Assembly (NCBI GenBank): GCA_017454585.1
Contig: JAFTCU010000272.1
Location: 1 to 22,290, forward strand
Source of the DNA: Thermoguttaceae bacterium
GTDB lineage: Bacteria; Planctomycetota; Planctomycetia; Pirellulales; Thermoguttaceae
Direction: 5' to 3'
Length of the DNA: 22,290 nucleotides
The notes under the pieces are model-generated. The model saw only the letters and a program-made list of their open reading frames with translations. It was not told the DNA's origin and did no database searches. Position numbers and translations under genes: made by a program. This document shows, piece by piece, positions 7,993-15,329 of the stretch (position 1 is the first letter of the stretch; every line of letters begins with the position of its first letter).

Positions 7993-8021
7993 ATTATAAC
8001 AAAGAACCAAAAAGGATGCAA
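7993..8021 (-). promoter_or_regulatory. promoter for the PAP2 gene
   Basis: Minus-strand TTGCAT (8021-8016), 17-nt spacer, TATAAT (7998-7993). The transcript would start near 7986, which supports the internal start codon at 7956 or 7959. Confidence 0.6.
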
Positions 8022-8040
8022 TAGAAATTTTGTGAACCCG

Positions 8041-9996
8041 TCACCGATCCTCGTTCTGCTTCAGCAGCGGCTCGACCAGGTCCGGCTCACGGTTCTGATA
8101 AAGGTTTAATGTTGCTTCACGGAGTTTTTCTCCACGTTCCACGTCATCAGGAGAATCTGAATGAAGCAGTTCCTGAGCATGTTCAACCTCTTGTGCCAGA
8201 ATTTTTCTTCGTTCTTCCTGCTCCATTGCGAGGATCTGACGAATGCGGAAAAGCTGACGGCGCGCTACTTCCAGATAGCGCATATTTTTCAAAAGCTCTT
8301 CGCGTGAAAAGTTGGGATTTTTCTTCAGCGTATCACACGATGCCTCGTAAAAGAAAATAAAATCTTCCAGTTTCTGAGCCGCCACTTCCGGTTGCGTCTG
8401 AAGCGTGCGCACGGCATTAAGATAGTCCCGTTCGATCGCAGAGACGGAACGGAAATAAGAACCTCTCGAGTGACGAAGGAGTTGACGTTCCAGCCGGTCC
8501 AAATCGATTTCAGTCTGAAACTCCTGAACCTTTTTGGCCCGTGGGTCCTGCGAGTAACACGAAAGGAAAATATTTACGTTTCGGATGAAAGCCGGTTTGG
8601 TGATGGAATCCTCATTTTCGGCCTCCGAGATGATTTTCGCGTACAATTCATCAGCCGGCGGCGGTGTTCCCCACGCACGGATCAGATGCGCAATGAACAA
8701 AATACAAACCGCAGAAAGAACGAGAACCATCAGAAGCGCAGCCCACGGGGATTCACCATTCGAGGACGTTTTTTTCGGATCTTCTTTTTCCTCCCTGAAA
8801 AAACTCCTGGGTTCTTCCCCTGTTACTTTTCCCTGAGGTTTTACCGTGCCTGGCGTTTCTTCCGTCTCTGAACTTGCCGACTCATCAAGCGCCACTGTCT
8901 GGGAAGTCGAAATATCTGCCGCGGCAGGAGTTTCATCAGGATTTTCCGCCTTGTTATCATTCACGGCCAAGACTTCCGGCGGAGTCTCCTGTCCCGTTTC
9001 CAACTCAAGTTCCAGGCTTAAATCCGGAGTTCCCGCGGGAATGTTCTCTTCCGGGGAAGGTTCACTAGCAGCACGGTTTTCGTTCAGCTTCTTCTGCAAG
9101 ACATCCGTCGAAAGCGGAACAAGTACCGATGAACCGGTTCCTGTTCCCTGCCCGACCTTGCTCTGGTCGGTGGTTTCTTCCTGAATCGCCTCGAGAAGAC
9201 GCATCACAAAATAGGCGTTTTTCGGCCGTTTTTCCGGATCACGTTCCAGAAGCCGACCAATCAACTCGTCGAATTCCACCGGAATATCGATTCCCAACTG
9301 ACTCGGGCGCCGGGCGCGGGCTGTGGCGTGCTGGTGAAGGACTTCCGGAAGCGTCGAGCCTTTGAACGGCGGTTTCCCCGTCATAAGCGCCGTTAAAACC
9401 GCTCCAAAACTGAAAAGATCTGAACGGGCGTTCGTCGGCTGACCAAGCGCCTGCTCCGGCGCCATGTAGCTGAGCGTCCCCACGATGTTGCCCGCGTTCG
9501 TGATTTTGCTCGACCCGAAAAGCGTCGCGATCCCGAAATCGGAAAGCTTCACGATGCCGTTTGTTGCAAGCATCAGGTTTGCGGGTTTCAGGTCCCGGTG
9601 AATGAGCCCGTGATTATGCGCACACTTCAGCGCCGAGGCGATCTGGACCGCCATGGAAAGCGTTTCGCGCCAGTTAAAACGCCGCCCTTTGCGCAATTCC
9701 TCCTCGAGTGAATGGCCTTCCACCAATTCCATCACGTAGTAATAAGAATCGTCCTCCTGACCGTACCCCAAAAGCCGTACGATGTTCGGGTGGCGCAGTT
9801 GCCGCAGGGCCTCGATCTCCTTGTTGAACCTCTGACGGAAGTTCTCATCATCCGCCAGTGGTTCCGCAAGCATTTTGATCGCGACTGGAAGACGTGTATT
9901 TACGTGAATGCCGCGATAAACCGTCCCCATACCGCCCCGACCGAGGCGGCTCACGACTTCAAAAGGTCCGAAATGGGTTGGAAGCGATGGGGGCAT
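8041..9996 (-). CDS. membrane-anchored Ser/Thr protein kinase (PknB/Hanks type)
   Basis: With ATG 9996 the protein has 651 residues; an in-frame TTG three codons earlier (10005) is an alternative, and neither has a clear Shine-Dalgarno. The kinase domain spans about 9-275: glycine loop GRGGMG (19-24), VAIK (K41), HRDLKPANL (133-141), DFG (153-155), and APEQ (179-182) replacing the eukaryotic APE. All catalytic residues are present. A Glu/Pro/Thr-rich linker (about 280-415) leads to one membrane segment (about 418-440, WAALLMVLVLSAVCILFIAH). A roughly 210-residue charged, helical C-terminal part follows, presumably outside the cytoplasmic membrane; no PASTA or WD repeats were seen. The ATG lies 16 nt after the stop of the truncated secA gene, so co-transcription and perhaps translational coupling are likely. 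Kinase activity is near certain; the target is unknown. Confidence 0.93.
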   Translation of the reverse strand: MPPSLPTHFGPFEVVSRLGRGGMGTVYRGIHVNTRLPVAIKMLAEPLADDENFRQRFNKEIEALRQLRHPNIVRLLGYGQEDDSYYYVMELVEGHSLEEELRKGRRFNWRETLSMAVQIASALKCAHNHGLIHRDLKPANLMLATNGIVKLSDFGIATLFGSSKITNAGNIVGTLSYMAPEQALGQPTNARSDLFSFGAVLTALMTGKPPFKGSTLPEVLHQHATARARRPSQLGIDIPVEFDELIGRLLERDPEKRPKNAYFVMRLLEAIQEETTDQSKVGQGTGTGSSVLVPLSTDVLQKKLNENRAASEPSPEENIPAGTPDLSLELELETGQETPPEVLAVNDNKAENPDETPAAADISTSQTVALDESASSETEETPGTVKPQGKVTGEEPRSFFREEKEDPKKTSSNGESPWAALLMVLVLSAVCILFIAHLIRAWGTPPPADELYAKIISEAENEDSITKPAFIRNVNIFLSCYSQDPRAKKVQEFQTEIDLDRLERQLLRHSRGSYFRSVSAIERDYLNAVRTLQTQPEVAAQKLEDFIFFYEASCDTLKKNPNFSREELLKNMRYLEVARRQLFRIRQILAMEQEERRKILAQEVEHAQELLHSDSPDDVERGEKLREATLNLYQNREPDLVEPLLKQNEDR

Positions 9997-10012
9997 TTTT
10001 TTCAATCAGGAA

Positions 10013-11977
10013 TTAGTTCGTGGAATCGAGGTACGGGTCCTGGCCCATTTCTCGCTGCATCTTTTTGCGCTGTTTCTCAAAATACATCAGCGCTTTACGC
10101 TGACGGAAATGCTTTTTCTCGACCTTTTTCTGGGCACGGCGGAACATTCCCTCATAAGAATCAAAACGGGCTTCGGAATTTTCGCCGCGTTTTTCCATCC
10201 GCTTCGCCTTTTTAGGGCCGAAACCGGTCAAAATCAGCTCGTCGTCCAGTGCGAGGTACTGACGATACGACCCCGGGTCCCCCTGACGGCCGCAGCGTCC
10301 GATGAGCTGGCGGTCGATTCGGGCCGACTCGTGCATTTCCGTGCAAATCACGTGAAGGCCGCCGAGTTCCTCCACGCCGTCACCGAGTCGAATGTCCGTT
10401 CCACGCCCGGCCATGTTGGTCGAAACCGTCACTTTGCCGCGCTGGCCCGCTTTGGCGATGATCTCCGCTTCTTCCTCCACGTGGTAAGCATTAAGGATCT
10501 GGTACTCAATGTTTTTCTCGTCAAGGAGTTTCGCGAGGATCAGCGATTTATCGATCGAACGGGTCCCGATCAGTACCGGGCGCCCCTCGGCGTGCAGGTC
10601 CGCGATCTCGTTCACGATGGCGCGGTATTTCGCGTCGCTGTTCCCGTAAATCTGCGTTGGAAGCTGAACCCGCTGCGGCGGTTTGTTCGTCGGGATCGGT
10701 ACAAACTGGCACTGGTAAATCTTTTTGAGTTCCTTCCGGCTCGCGGCGGCAGTACCGGTCATTCCCGCCACGTTCTCAAACCGGAGGAAAAAGTCCTGGA
10801 TCGTGATTCGTGCCGCCTGCCCCGTCGCGACGGTGACCTCGAGATTTTCTTTCGCCTCGATCGCCTGGTGGATCCCGTCACGCCATTTGCGTCCCTCGGA
10901 AAGTCGGCCGGTGAATTCGTCCACGATCACGATCTCGCCGTCGCGCACGACGTACTGGCGGTCCAGATGAAACTCCCGCTGAACCTTCACCGCGCGTTCC
11001 GTGAACGTGTAAAGGTCGAACATTCCGACGGAATCGAGGATCGGCGGTTTCTCAAGGTTTCGGACCTTGGCGCGGCCCTTCCGCGTCAACTCAACGGACT
11101 TTTTATCCTCGTCCCAGTCGTAATCAACGCCCTCCTCGAAATCAAGCGCATGCTCTGCGCACCATTTGTACGTCGCGACCTGAATTTTCTCGGCCTCACC
11201 CGGGATCGCGCTGATGATCAGCGGCGTACGCGCCTCGTCGATCAGAATACTGTCCGCCTCGTCCACCAACGCGAAGAACGGGTCCCGCTGCACCGGTTTA
11301 TCACCGCCGCTATTCTGGTAAAGCCCCTGATTCATCATCGCGCCGATCAGGTCGTTCTGTCCTTCCTGGATTTTGCGGAGAAGCAAGCGGTCACGCAGGA
11401 AGTCAAAGCCGAACTCGTTCGCGGTACCGTACGTAATGTCGCAGGCGTAGGCTTTCGCCCGGTCCGGGGTCTGCATCTGTGACTGAATGACCCCGACGTT
11501 CATTCCGACCGCCTTGTAAACGGGCCCCATCAATTCGGCGTCACGTTTCGCGAGGTAATCGTTCACCGTGGCCAAAAGGGCCCCACGGCCGGCCAACGCA
11601 TAAAGGAACATCGGCGCAGTGGCCGTGAGGGTTTTTCCTTCACCTGTCTGCATTTCAACGATGGAACGGTGGAAAATCGCGATCCCACCCAGCAACTGAA
11701 CGTCGTAATGGCGCATTCCCTTGGCACGCCGCGCAGCCTCCCGAACAAGCGCAAACGCTTCCGGAAGGATTCGCGCCAACGGCTCACCGCTGCGCGCACG
11801 ATGACGCAGGGAAAGTCCTTCTTTGCGGATTTGGCCGTCGTTGAATTCCATGTACTTCGGCTCCAGCGCATTAATAACCTGAAGCTGCTGGTACCAGCGC
11901 GCCAGTTTGCCCTGTGTCGTGATAAAATCGACCGACCCGCGAATTTTCCCGACTAATCCCGTCGAAACTCCCTGCAT
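10013..11977 (-). CDS. secA: SecA-type preprotein translocase ATPase, C-terminally truncated form
   Basis: Start at ATG 11977, where AAGGGAG sits 6 nt upstream (654 residues). The frame stays open to 12208, but that stretch lies across the promoter. The motor is intact: Walker A MQTGEGKT (109-116), TVNDYLAKRDAE, FDFLRDR, Walker B VDEADS (238-243), DEARTPLIIS, the preprotein-crosslinking region (about 255-400), VDEFTGR, GMTGTA, TRSIDKS, STNMAGRGTDI and LIGRCGRQGDPGS. It then stops after AQKKVEKKHFRQRKALMYFEKQRKKM, partway along the helical scaffold. The helical wing, the rest of the scaffold and the zinc-binding SecB/lipid tail are absent; canonical SecA has about 800-1000 residues. It may be a paralogue beside a full-length SecA elsewhere, used for a special export task, or a SecA-derived ATPase. 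It is the first gene before the Ser/Thr kinase. Confidence 0.9.
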   Translation of the reverse strand: MQGVSTGLVGKIRGSVDFITTQGKLARWYQQLQVINALEPKYMEFNDGQIRKEGLSLRHRARSGEPLARILPEAFALVREAARRAKGMRHYDVQLLGGIAIFHRSIVEMQTGEGKTLTATAPMFLYALAGRGALLATVNDYLAKRDAELMGPVYKAVGMNVGVIQSQMQTPDRAKAYACDITYGTANEFGFDFLRDRLLLRKIQEGQNDLIGAMMNQGLYQNSGGDKPVQRDPFFALVDEADSILIDEARTPLIISAIPGEAEKIQVATYKWCAEHALDFEEGVDYDWDEDKKSVELTRKGRAKVRNLEKPPILDSVGMFDLYTFTERAVKVQREFHLDRQYVVRDGEIVIVDEFTGRLSEGRKWRDGIHQAIEAKENLEVTVATGQAARITIQDFFLRFENVAGMTGTAAASRKELKKIYQCQFVPIPTNKPPQRVQLPTQIYGNSDAKYRAIVNEIADLHAEGRPVLIGTRSIDKSLILAKLLDEKNIEYQILNAYHVEEEAEIIAKAGQRGKVTVSTNMAGRGTDIRLGDGVEELGGLHVICTEMHESARIDRQLIGRCGRQGDPGSYRQYLALDDELILTGFGPKKAKRMEKRGENSEARFDSYEGMFRRAQKKVEKKHFRQRKALMYFEKQRKKMQREMGQDPYLDSTN

Positions 11978-12014
11978 TTTTGACTCCCTTTTACCGTTAC
12001 AATGCAATTTTTTA

Positions 12015-12042
12015 AGTTTAGCATATTTTCTGTGAAATACAA
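12015..12042 (-). promoter_or_regulatory. promoter for the secA-like/kinase operon
   Basis: Minus-strand TTGTAT (12042-12037), 16-nt spacer, TAAACT (12020-12015). It is the best promoter-like pair upstream of the SecA start at 11977 and agrees with the short start choice. Confidence 0.4.
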
Positions 12043-12189
12043 CCCCCGGGAGCAAAAAATTTCTGAAATAAATGGATCGATCGCCCTGTTTCCTGAAAGT
12101 TTTCGGGAAAATTCCAAATTGTTCTTCCAGAGCCCCTCCATTCCTCAAATTCTGCCGGACCACACTAAACAGCAATGTCAAAAATGGGT

Positions 12190-12230
12190 TTGTGACAGAA
12201 TGTGACACATCGTGCCAAAATACGTCACAA
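12190..12230. promoter_or_regulatory. TGTGACA direct repeats and an inverted half-site in the divergent secA / lexA-like region
   Basis: TGTGACA occurs at 12191-12197 and again at 12201-12207, ten bp apart and so on the same helix face. The reverse half-site GTCACAA lies at 12224-12230, complementary to TTGTGAC at 12190-12196. The pattern resembles an operator for a dimeric or tandem-binding regulator. No binding protein is assigned. Confidence 0.4.
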
Positions 12231-12273
12231 CGATTAGAGCGGTTTAATTTCTCGCATTTCGTTCTTTTTTCAG

Positions 12274-12293
12274 AACTCCCACGTCTGGGAATT
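12274..12293. promoter_or_regulatory. palindromic operator candidate upstream of the lexA-like gene
   Basis: TCCCA-CGTC-TGGGA (12277-12290) is a perfect dyad with a 4-bp centre. Flanking AA and TT extend it to 12274-12293. It lies just upstream of the -35 region (12310-12315) of the lexA-like gene and is a candidate autoregulatory site. Confidence 0.35.
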
Positions 12294-12309
12294 TAATCCT
12301 ATTTTTTGT

Positions 12310-12338
12310 TTGTCAGATGCCGATTTTTGGACTAAGAT
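12310..12338 (+). promoter_or_regulatory. promoter for the lexA-like gene
   Basis: TTGTCA (12310-12315), 17-nt spacer, TAAGAT (12333-12338). The transcript would start near 12345, giving a leader of about 72 nt that contains a CTCAA/TTGAG dyad (12345-12361). Confidence 0.5.
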
Positions 12339-12416
12339 TCAGCGCTCAAAGAAAACTTGAGTCTTGATTTCATCCTTTTTACAGTTTTTCATCCTTAAAG
12401 CAGCCTTGAAATCGTC

Positions 12417-13067
12417 ATGAAAATTCCGCAGTACATCCATCTATCCTCTCTCCTTCCTCAATCACCCCTGACCGCTCGACAGAGACAAGTACTGGAAATC
12501 CTTCAGTTAAACATACAGAAATCCAATATTGTACCCAGTTTGCGTGAGATCAGTGCGGCTTTGGGAATCTCCTCCCTAAACGGGGTACGATGCCACCTCG
12601 ACGCCCTGGAACGAAAAGGATACATTCGCAGAAACAACCACTCCTCACGTTCCATTACACTGCTCACAGGATGCCCAAAAGAAAAACGGGAGATCCCTGT
12701 TTTGGGAAAAATCTCCGGCTGCCGCCTGTCTAAAATGCCTGAGAATGAACCGGTCAAACTTCATCATCCTCACCTGAACGGTCAGAAAGGCTGTTTTCTG
12801 CTGCAGTTTTCTGACCAGAGTCTCTTCGATGAGTACGCGGTCCGATCGGGAGATTACCTTCTGCTTCGTATGACCCGAACTTTAAAAAACGAGGAGCCGA
12901 TCTGCATCACAGACGGCTCCAGTGAGGTTTTTATCGTGCGAAGTCTCTGGAATCCCAAAAGCAAAAAATGGGATTTCTACTCCTGCGGGATCGGCCACGA
13001 GCAAATTAATATCGTCGAGCCGAAAGTCGTGGGCGTAGTCGTCACGCTTCTTCGATTCGGTTTCTGA
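12417..13067 (+). CDS. LexA-like transcriptional repressor lacking the self-cleavage residues
   Basis: A 216-residue protein with LexA architecture. Residues about 15-83 are the winged helix (LTARQRQVLEILQ, PSLREISAALGISSLNGVRCHLDALERKGYI), a strong match to LexA N-terminal domains. Residues about 93-214 match the peptidase-S24-type latch domain (IPVLGKISG to VVGVVVTLLRF). The functional residues differ. The Ala-Gly scissile pair is Ser-Gly (S100-G101). The GDSM serine motif reads SDQSLF, with one extra residue before SGDYLLLR. The catalytic Lys position (EVTVKR in E. coli) reads EVFIVR, so Lys is Val174. The protein should bind DNA but probably cannot self-cleave. No Shine-Dalgarno precedes the ATG. 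It is divergent from the secA-like operon and convergent with the glycyl radical enzyme gene, with 11 nt between stops. Confidence 0.82.
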   Translation: MKIPQYIHLSSLLPQSPLTARQRQVLEILQLNIQKSNIVPSLREISAALGISSLNGVRCHLDALERKGYIRRNNHSSRSITLLTGCPKEKREIPVLGKISGCRLSKMPENEPVKLHHPHLNGQKGCFLLQFSDQSLFDEYAVRSGDYLLLRMTRTLKNEEPICITDGSSEVFIVRSLWNPKSKKWDFYSCGIGHEQINIVEPKVVGVVVTLLRFGF

Positions 13068-13078
13068 CGGAACCCGGA

Positions 13079-15148
13079 TCAAACCAGCATTTCCGCCCTG
13101 CGAATGATCTGATCCTGGTACGGGCGGTCCAGTTCGACGAAGTACCCACTCCAGCCCCAGACGCGAACGATGAGCTGGCGGTACTGCTCCGGATGCGCCT
13201 GCGCATCGAGAAGCTGATCACGGTTGATCGTATTGATCTGCAGCTGATGCCCGCCGCGGTCGATGAAGAGTTTCACGACCTGCGCGACTTTCTTCACTCC
13301 ATCCTCATGACGGAACACACTGTCGTGGATCTCGATCGTCAGAGGTCCGCCATTGATCACGCGGGAAAGATCCGGTTTCGTGAACGATTTCACCACCGAG
13401 ATCGGCCCGGCAATCTGAACGTCCAGACTCGGCGCGTAGTTGGCCGGGAACGGCGTCTTCGCCAGTCGGCCGTCCATCGTGGCCGGCAGTTCGTTGGCGT
13501 GCCAGATGTAATACATGGCCGACCCCGTCCCGGGCCTGTAGATCCCACCGCGGCAGTTCACCCGATTCTCCCACGAGTCAGCGAAATCGGCGAGGAGCCG
13601 CACCGCGATCTGGTCCACTTCGTCCACGTCGTTCCCGAATTTCGGAAAGTCATGCCGCACGTGCGCCAACAGTGTTTCCTCTCCCTGGAAATCCGTGTCC
13701 ACGATCGTCACGAGCTGCTCCAGTGTGTAAGACTTTTCCTCAAAAACAAGCCTCTTGATCGATTCCAGGGAATCCACCGCCGGAGCCAGGCCCGTACCGT
13801 GGATCCCGAAATTATTGTACTTCGCGCCCCAGCACATATCTCGCCCCAGCTCGATGCGCCCTTTGCAGAGCATCGAAACCATCGGGCACGGCAGCATATC
13901 GACCCGCTCCAGAGATGCGGCGATCAAGTCCGCCTGCGCAAAAAGCTCCTCACGAACGACCTGCATGAACGACTCGAACGTGTCGGCGGCTTTGCCTGAA
14001 TCGGAACGCATGACGTTATTCACGATGGCGGGGAAAGAAACGGCCGCGATGTTCGGAATGTCCATTGCCACGCCCGGGATGATGAACTCCCAGCAGGCAG
14101 CGACCGCGTAATCACGCGCGTCTTCCAGTTCGTAACCAAGCCGCACCAGGCCGGGGATCACGATGTCGTCGTTCGCGTACTGCGGGAAACCGATCCCTTC
14201 CTTCGTCAGTTCGGTCGCTTTTTCGAGGATCTCGATCGGCGTGTTTTTCGAAACCCGGAGGTTGATTTTCGGGTCGATGAGTTTCAGCTCGCGGGAGGCG
14301 TCCAGACAAAGGATCGTGAGCAGATTCGTCGCGTCCTTCCCGTCTTTGTCGCAGCCGCCGAGCATCATACTCTGGCCGTTATCGCCCTGCTGAACGCCGA
14401 CGTAAAGGTCCGAGTCGCGGTTGAACGTCAGAAAAAACTCCTCAAGCAGATCAAACGCCGTTTCACGCGTCAAAATTCCTTTTTCAAGGTCCGCGATCAG
14501 GTACGGGTACATGTACTGGTCGAAGCGCCCGACGCCGTTATGGTACGCGCCCTCGCACCAGAGCGTGTAGTGCAAAATTCTCAAAAACTGCAACGCCTCG
14601 TGGAAATTCCGGGCCGGCTTGCGCGGGATATTTGAGAGCATCGACCAAATCTCGATCAGCCCCTGCTTCCGGGCCTCCTCGGCGTAGGCGTCCACCAGGC
14701 CGTAAATCGCGTCGATACCGCTCAGAACCGCGTCAAGAAACTCGACGGTGCCGTAGTCCTTTTCCCCGATCGCCCGTTCACGGCGAGCCACGGCCTCGGC
14801 CCGTTTCGCGTCCAGACCGGTCGAGATCGCGTCCTCAAAATTTGGGCTGAGGTTAAACACGACGCCCTTCTCGTGGAAATACGCCTCTTTGCGCAGACGC
14901 TCCATCACTTCATCCGGGTACCGCTCCGGCAAATTGGCGCACGTGCGGGTAAGGACGATCCGCTCGTTCGGGAGGAAAACCGGGTGTTTCGCTTCCTCGG
15001 CCAACACGGTTTTCAGGACGTTTGCCGCCTGTTTGTCGCGGTCAATGTCCCACTGCGGAAGAAGCGCGTCCCAATCCACGGTGCGGCGAAACTGGAAATG
15101 CTTCCGGTCGAGCAGATACTTTTTCAGAGATTCGATATGCGGCGTCAT
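13079..15148 (-). CDS. glycyl radical enzyme (pyruvate formate-lyase superfamily), substrate unknown
   Basis: A 689-residue protein; AAGGTGA sits a few nt before the ATG. The PFL-like barrel shows NERIVLTRT, the thiyl-radical cysteine in ARDYAVAACWEFIIPG (C352, with E354 two residues later), and the C-terminal glycyl loop LIVRVWGWSGYFVELDRPYQDQII with the radical glycine at about 665. The Cys-x-Glu arrangement is that of dehydratase/decarboxylase-type members rather than true pyruvate formate-lyase, which has Cys-Cys. The usual RVxGY reads RVWGW. The length is shorter than the usual 750-850. Activity needs a radical-SAM activating enzyme, which is not in the window. The enzyme is destroyed by oxygen, so it implies anaerobic metabolism. 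The upstream minus-strand neighbour is a Tat-exported C_GCAxxG_C_C protein, 181 nt away across a perfect inverted repeat. The substrate cannot be assigned by reading. Confidence 0.88.
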   Translation of the reverse strand: MTPHIESLKKYLLDRKHFQFRRTVDWDALLPQWDIDRDKQAANVLKTVLAEEAKHPVFLPNERIVLTRTCANLPERYPDEVMERLRKEAYFHEKGVVFNLSPNFEDAISTGLDAKRAEAVARRERAIGEKDYGTVEFLDAVLSGIDAIYGLVDAYAEEARKQGLIEIWSMLSNIPRKPARNFHEALQFLRILHYTLWCEGAYHNGVGRFDQYMYPYLIADLEKGILTRETAFDLLEEFFLTFNRDSDLYVGVQQGDNGQSMMLGGCDKDGKDATNLLTILCLDASRELKLIDPKINLRVSKNTPIEILEKATELTKEGIGFPQYANDDIVIPGLVRLGYELEDARDYAVAACWEFIIPGVAMDIPNIAAVSFPAIVNNVMRSDSGKAADTFESFMQVVREELFAQADLIAASLERVDMLPCPMVSMLCKGRIELGRDMCWGAKYNNFGIHGTGLAPAVDSLESIKRLVFEEKSYTLEQLVTIVDTDFQGEETLLAHVRHDFPKFGNDVDEVDQIAVRLLADFADSWENRVNCRGGIYRPGTGSAMYYIWHANELPATMDGRLAKTPFPANYAPSLDVQIAGPISVVKSFTKPDLSRVINGGPLTIEIHDSVFRHEDGVKKVAQVVKLFIDRGGHQLQINTINRDQLLDAQAHPEQYRQLIVRVWGWSGYFVELDRPYQDQIIRRAEMLV

Positions 15149-15191
15149 ATTTCACCTTGGTTGAGTTTGGTACTTTTTCACGTTTTAAACC

Positions 15192-15219
15192 ATTATAGAC
15201 GATTTTCCCCAAATTGGAA
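15192..15219 (-). promoter_or_regulatory. promoter for the glycyl radical enzyme gene
   Basis: Minus-strand TATAAT (15197-15192) with TTCCAA (15219-15214) 16 nt upstream. The start site would be near 15185, giving a leader of about 36 nt. It lies downstream of the 32-bp inverted repeat, so the gene can be transcribed independently of its upstream neighbour. Confidence 0.5.
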
Positions 15220-15233
15220 GGGGGGGCGAGGGG

Positions 15234-15324
15234 AATGAATAATGAAGAACGAATAACGAATAATGAGGAGAAAGAGGTCGGCCTTTAAATCCCATTATTC
15301 GTTATTCGTTCTTCATTATTCATT
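15234..15324. repeat. perfect 32-bp inverted repeat, 27-nt loop
   Basis: The left arm at 15234-15265 and right arm at 15293-15324 are exact reverse complements over 32 bp. The arms are built from short AT-rich variants of AATGAATAATGA / AACGAATAATGA. The loop contains GGCCTTTAAA (15280-15289). It lies 5 nt after the stop of the C_GCAxxG_C_C gene and upstream of the glycyl radical enzyme promoter. Confidence 0.95.
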
Positions 15325-15329
15325 GTTCA

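Noticed and set aside
10109..11482. 457-codon plus-strand open frame opposite secA
   Set aside because: It lies wholly antisense to the well-supported SecA reading frame, is Arg/Val/His-rich as expected for a GC-biased shadow, and has no recognisable domain.
11978..12208. N-terminal extension of SecA by 77 codons
   Set aside because: The extension spans the predicted promoter, has no SecA similarity, and the ATG at 11977 has an AAGGGAG ribosome site.
12417..13067. Canonical SOS repressor LexA
   Set aside because: The scissile pair and catalytic Lys are substituted, so I call it LexA-like and give no gene symbol.
13079..15148. True pyruvate formate-lyase (pflB)
   Set aside because: The active site reads Ala-Cys-Trp-Glu rather than Cys-Cys, and there is no adjacent activase, so only the superfamily is supported.
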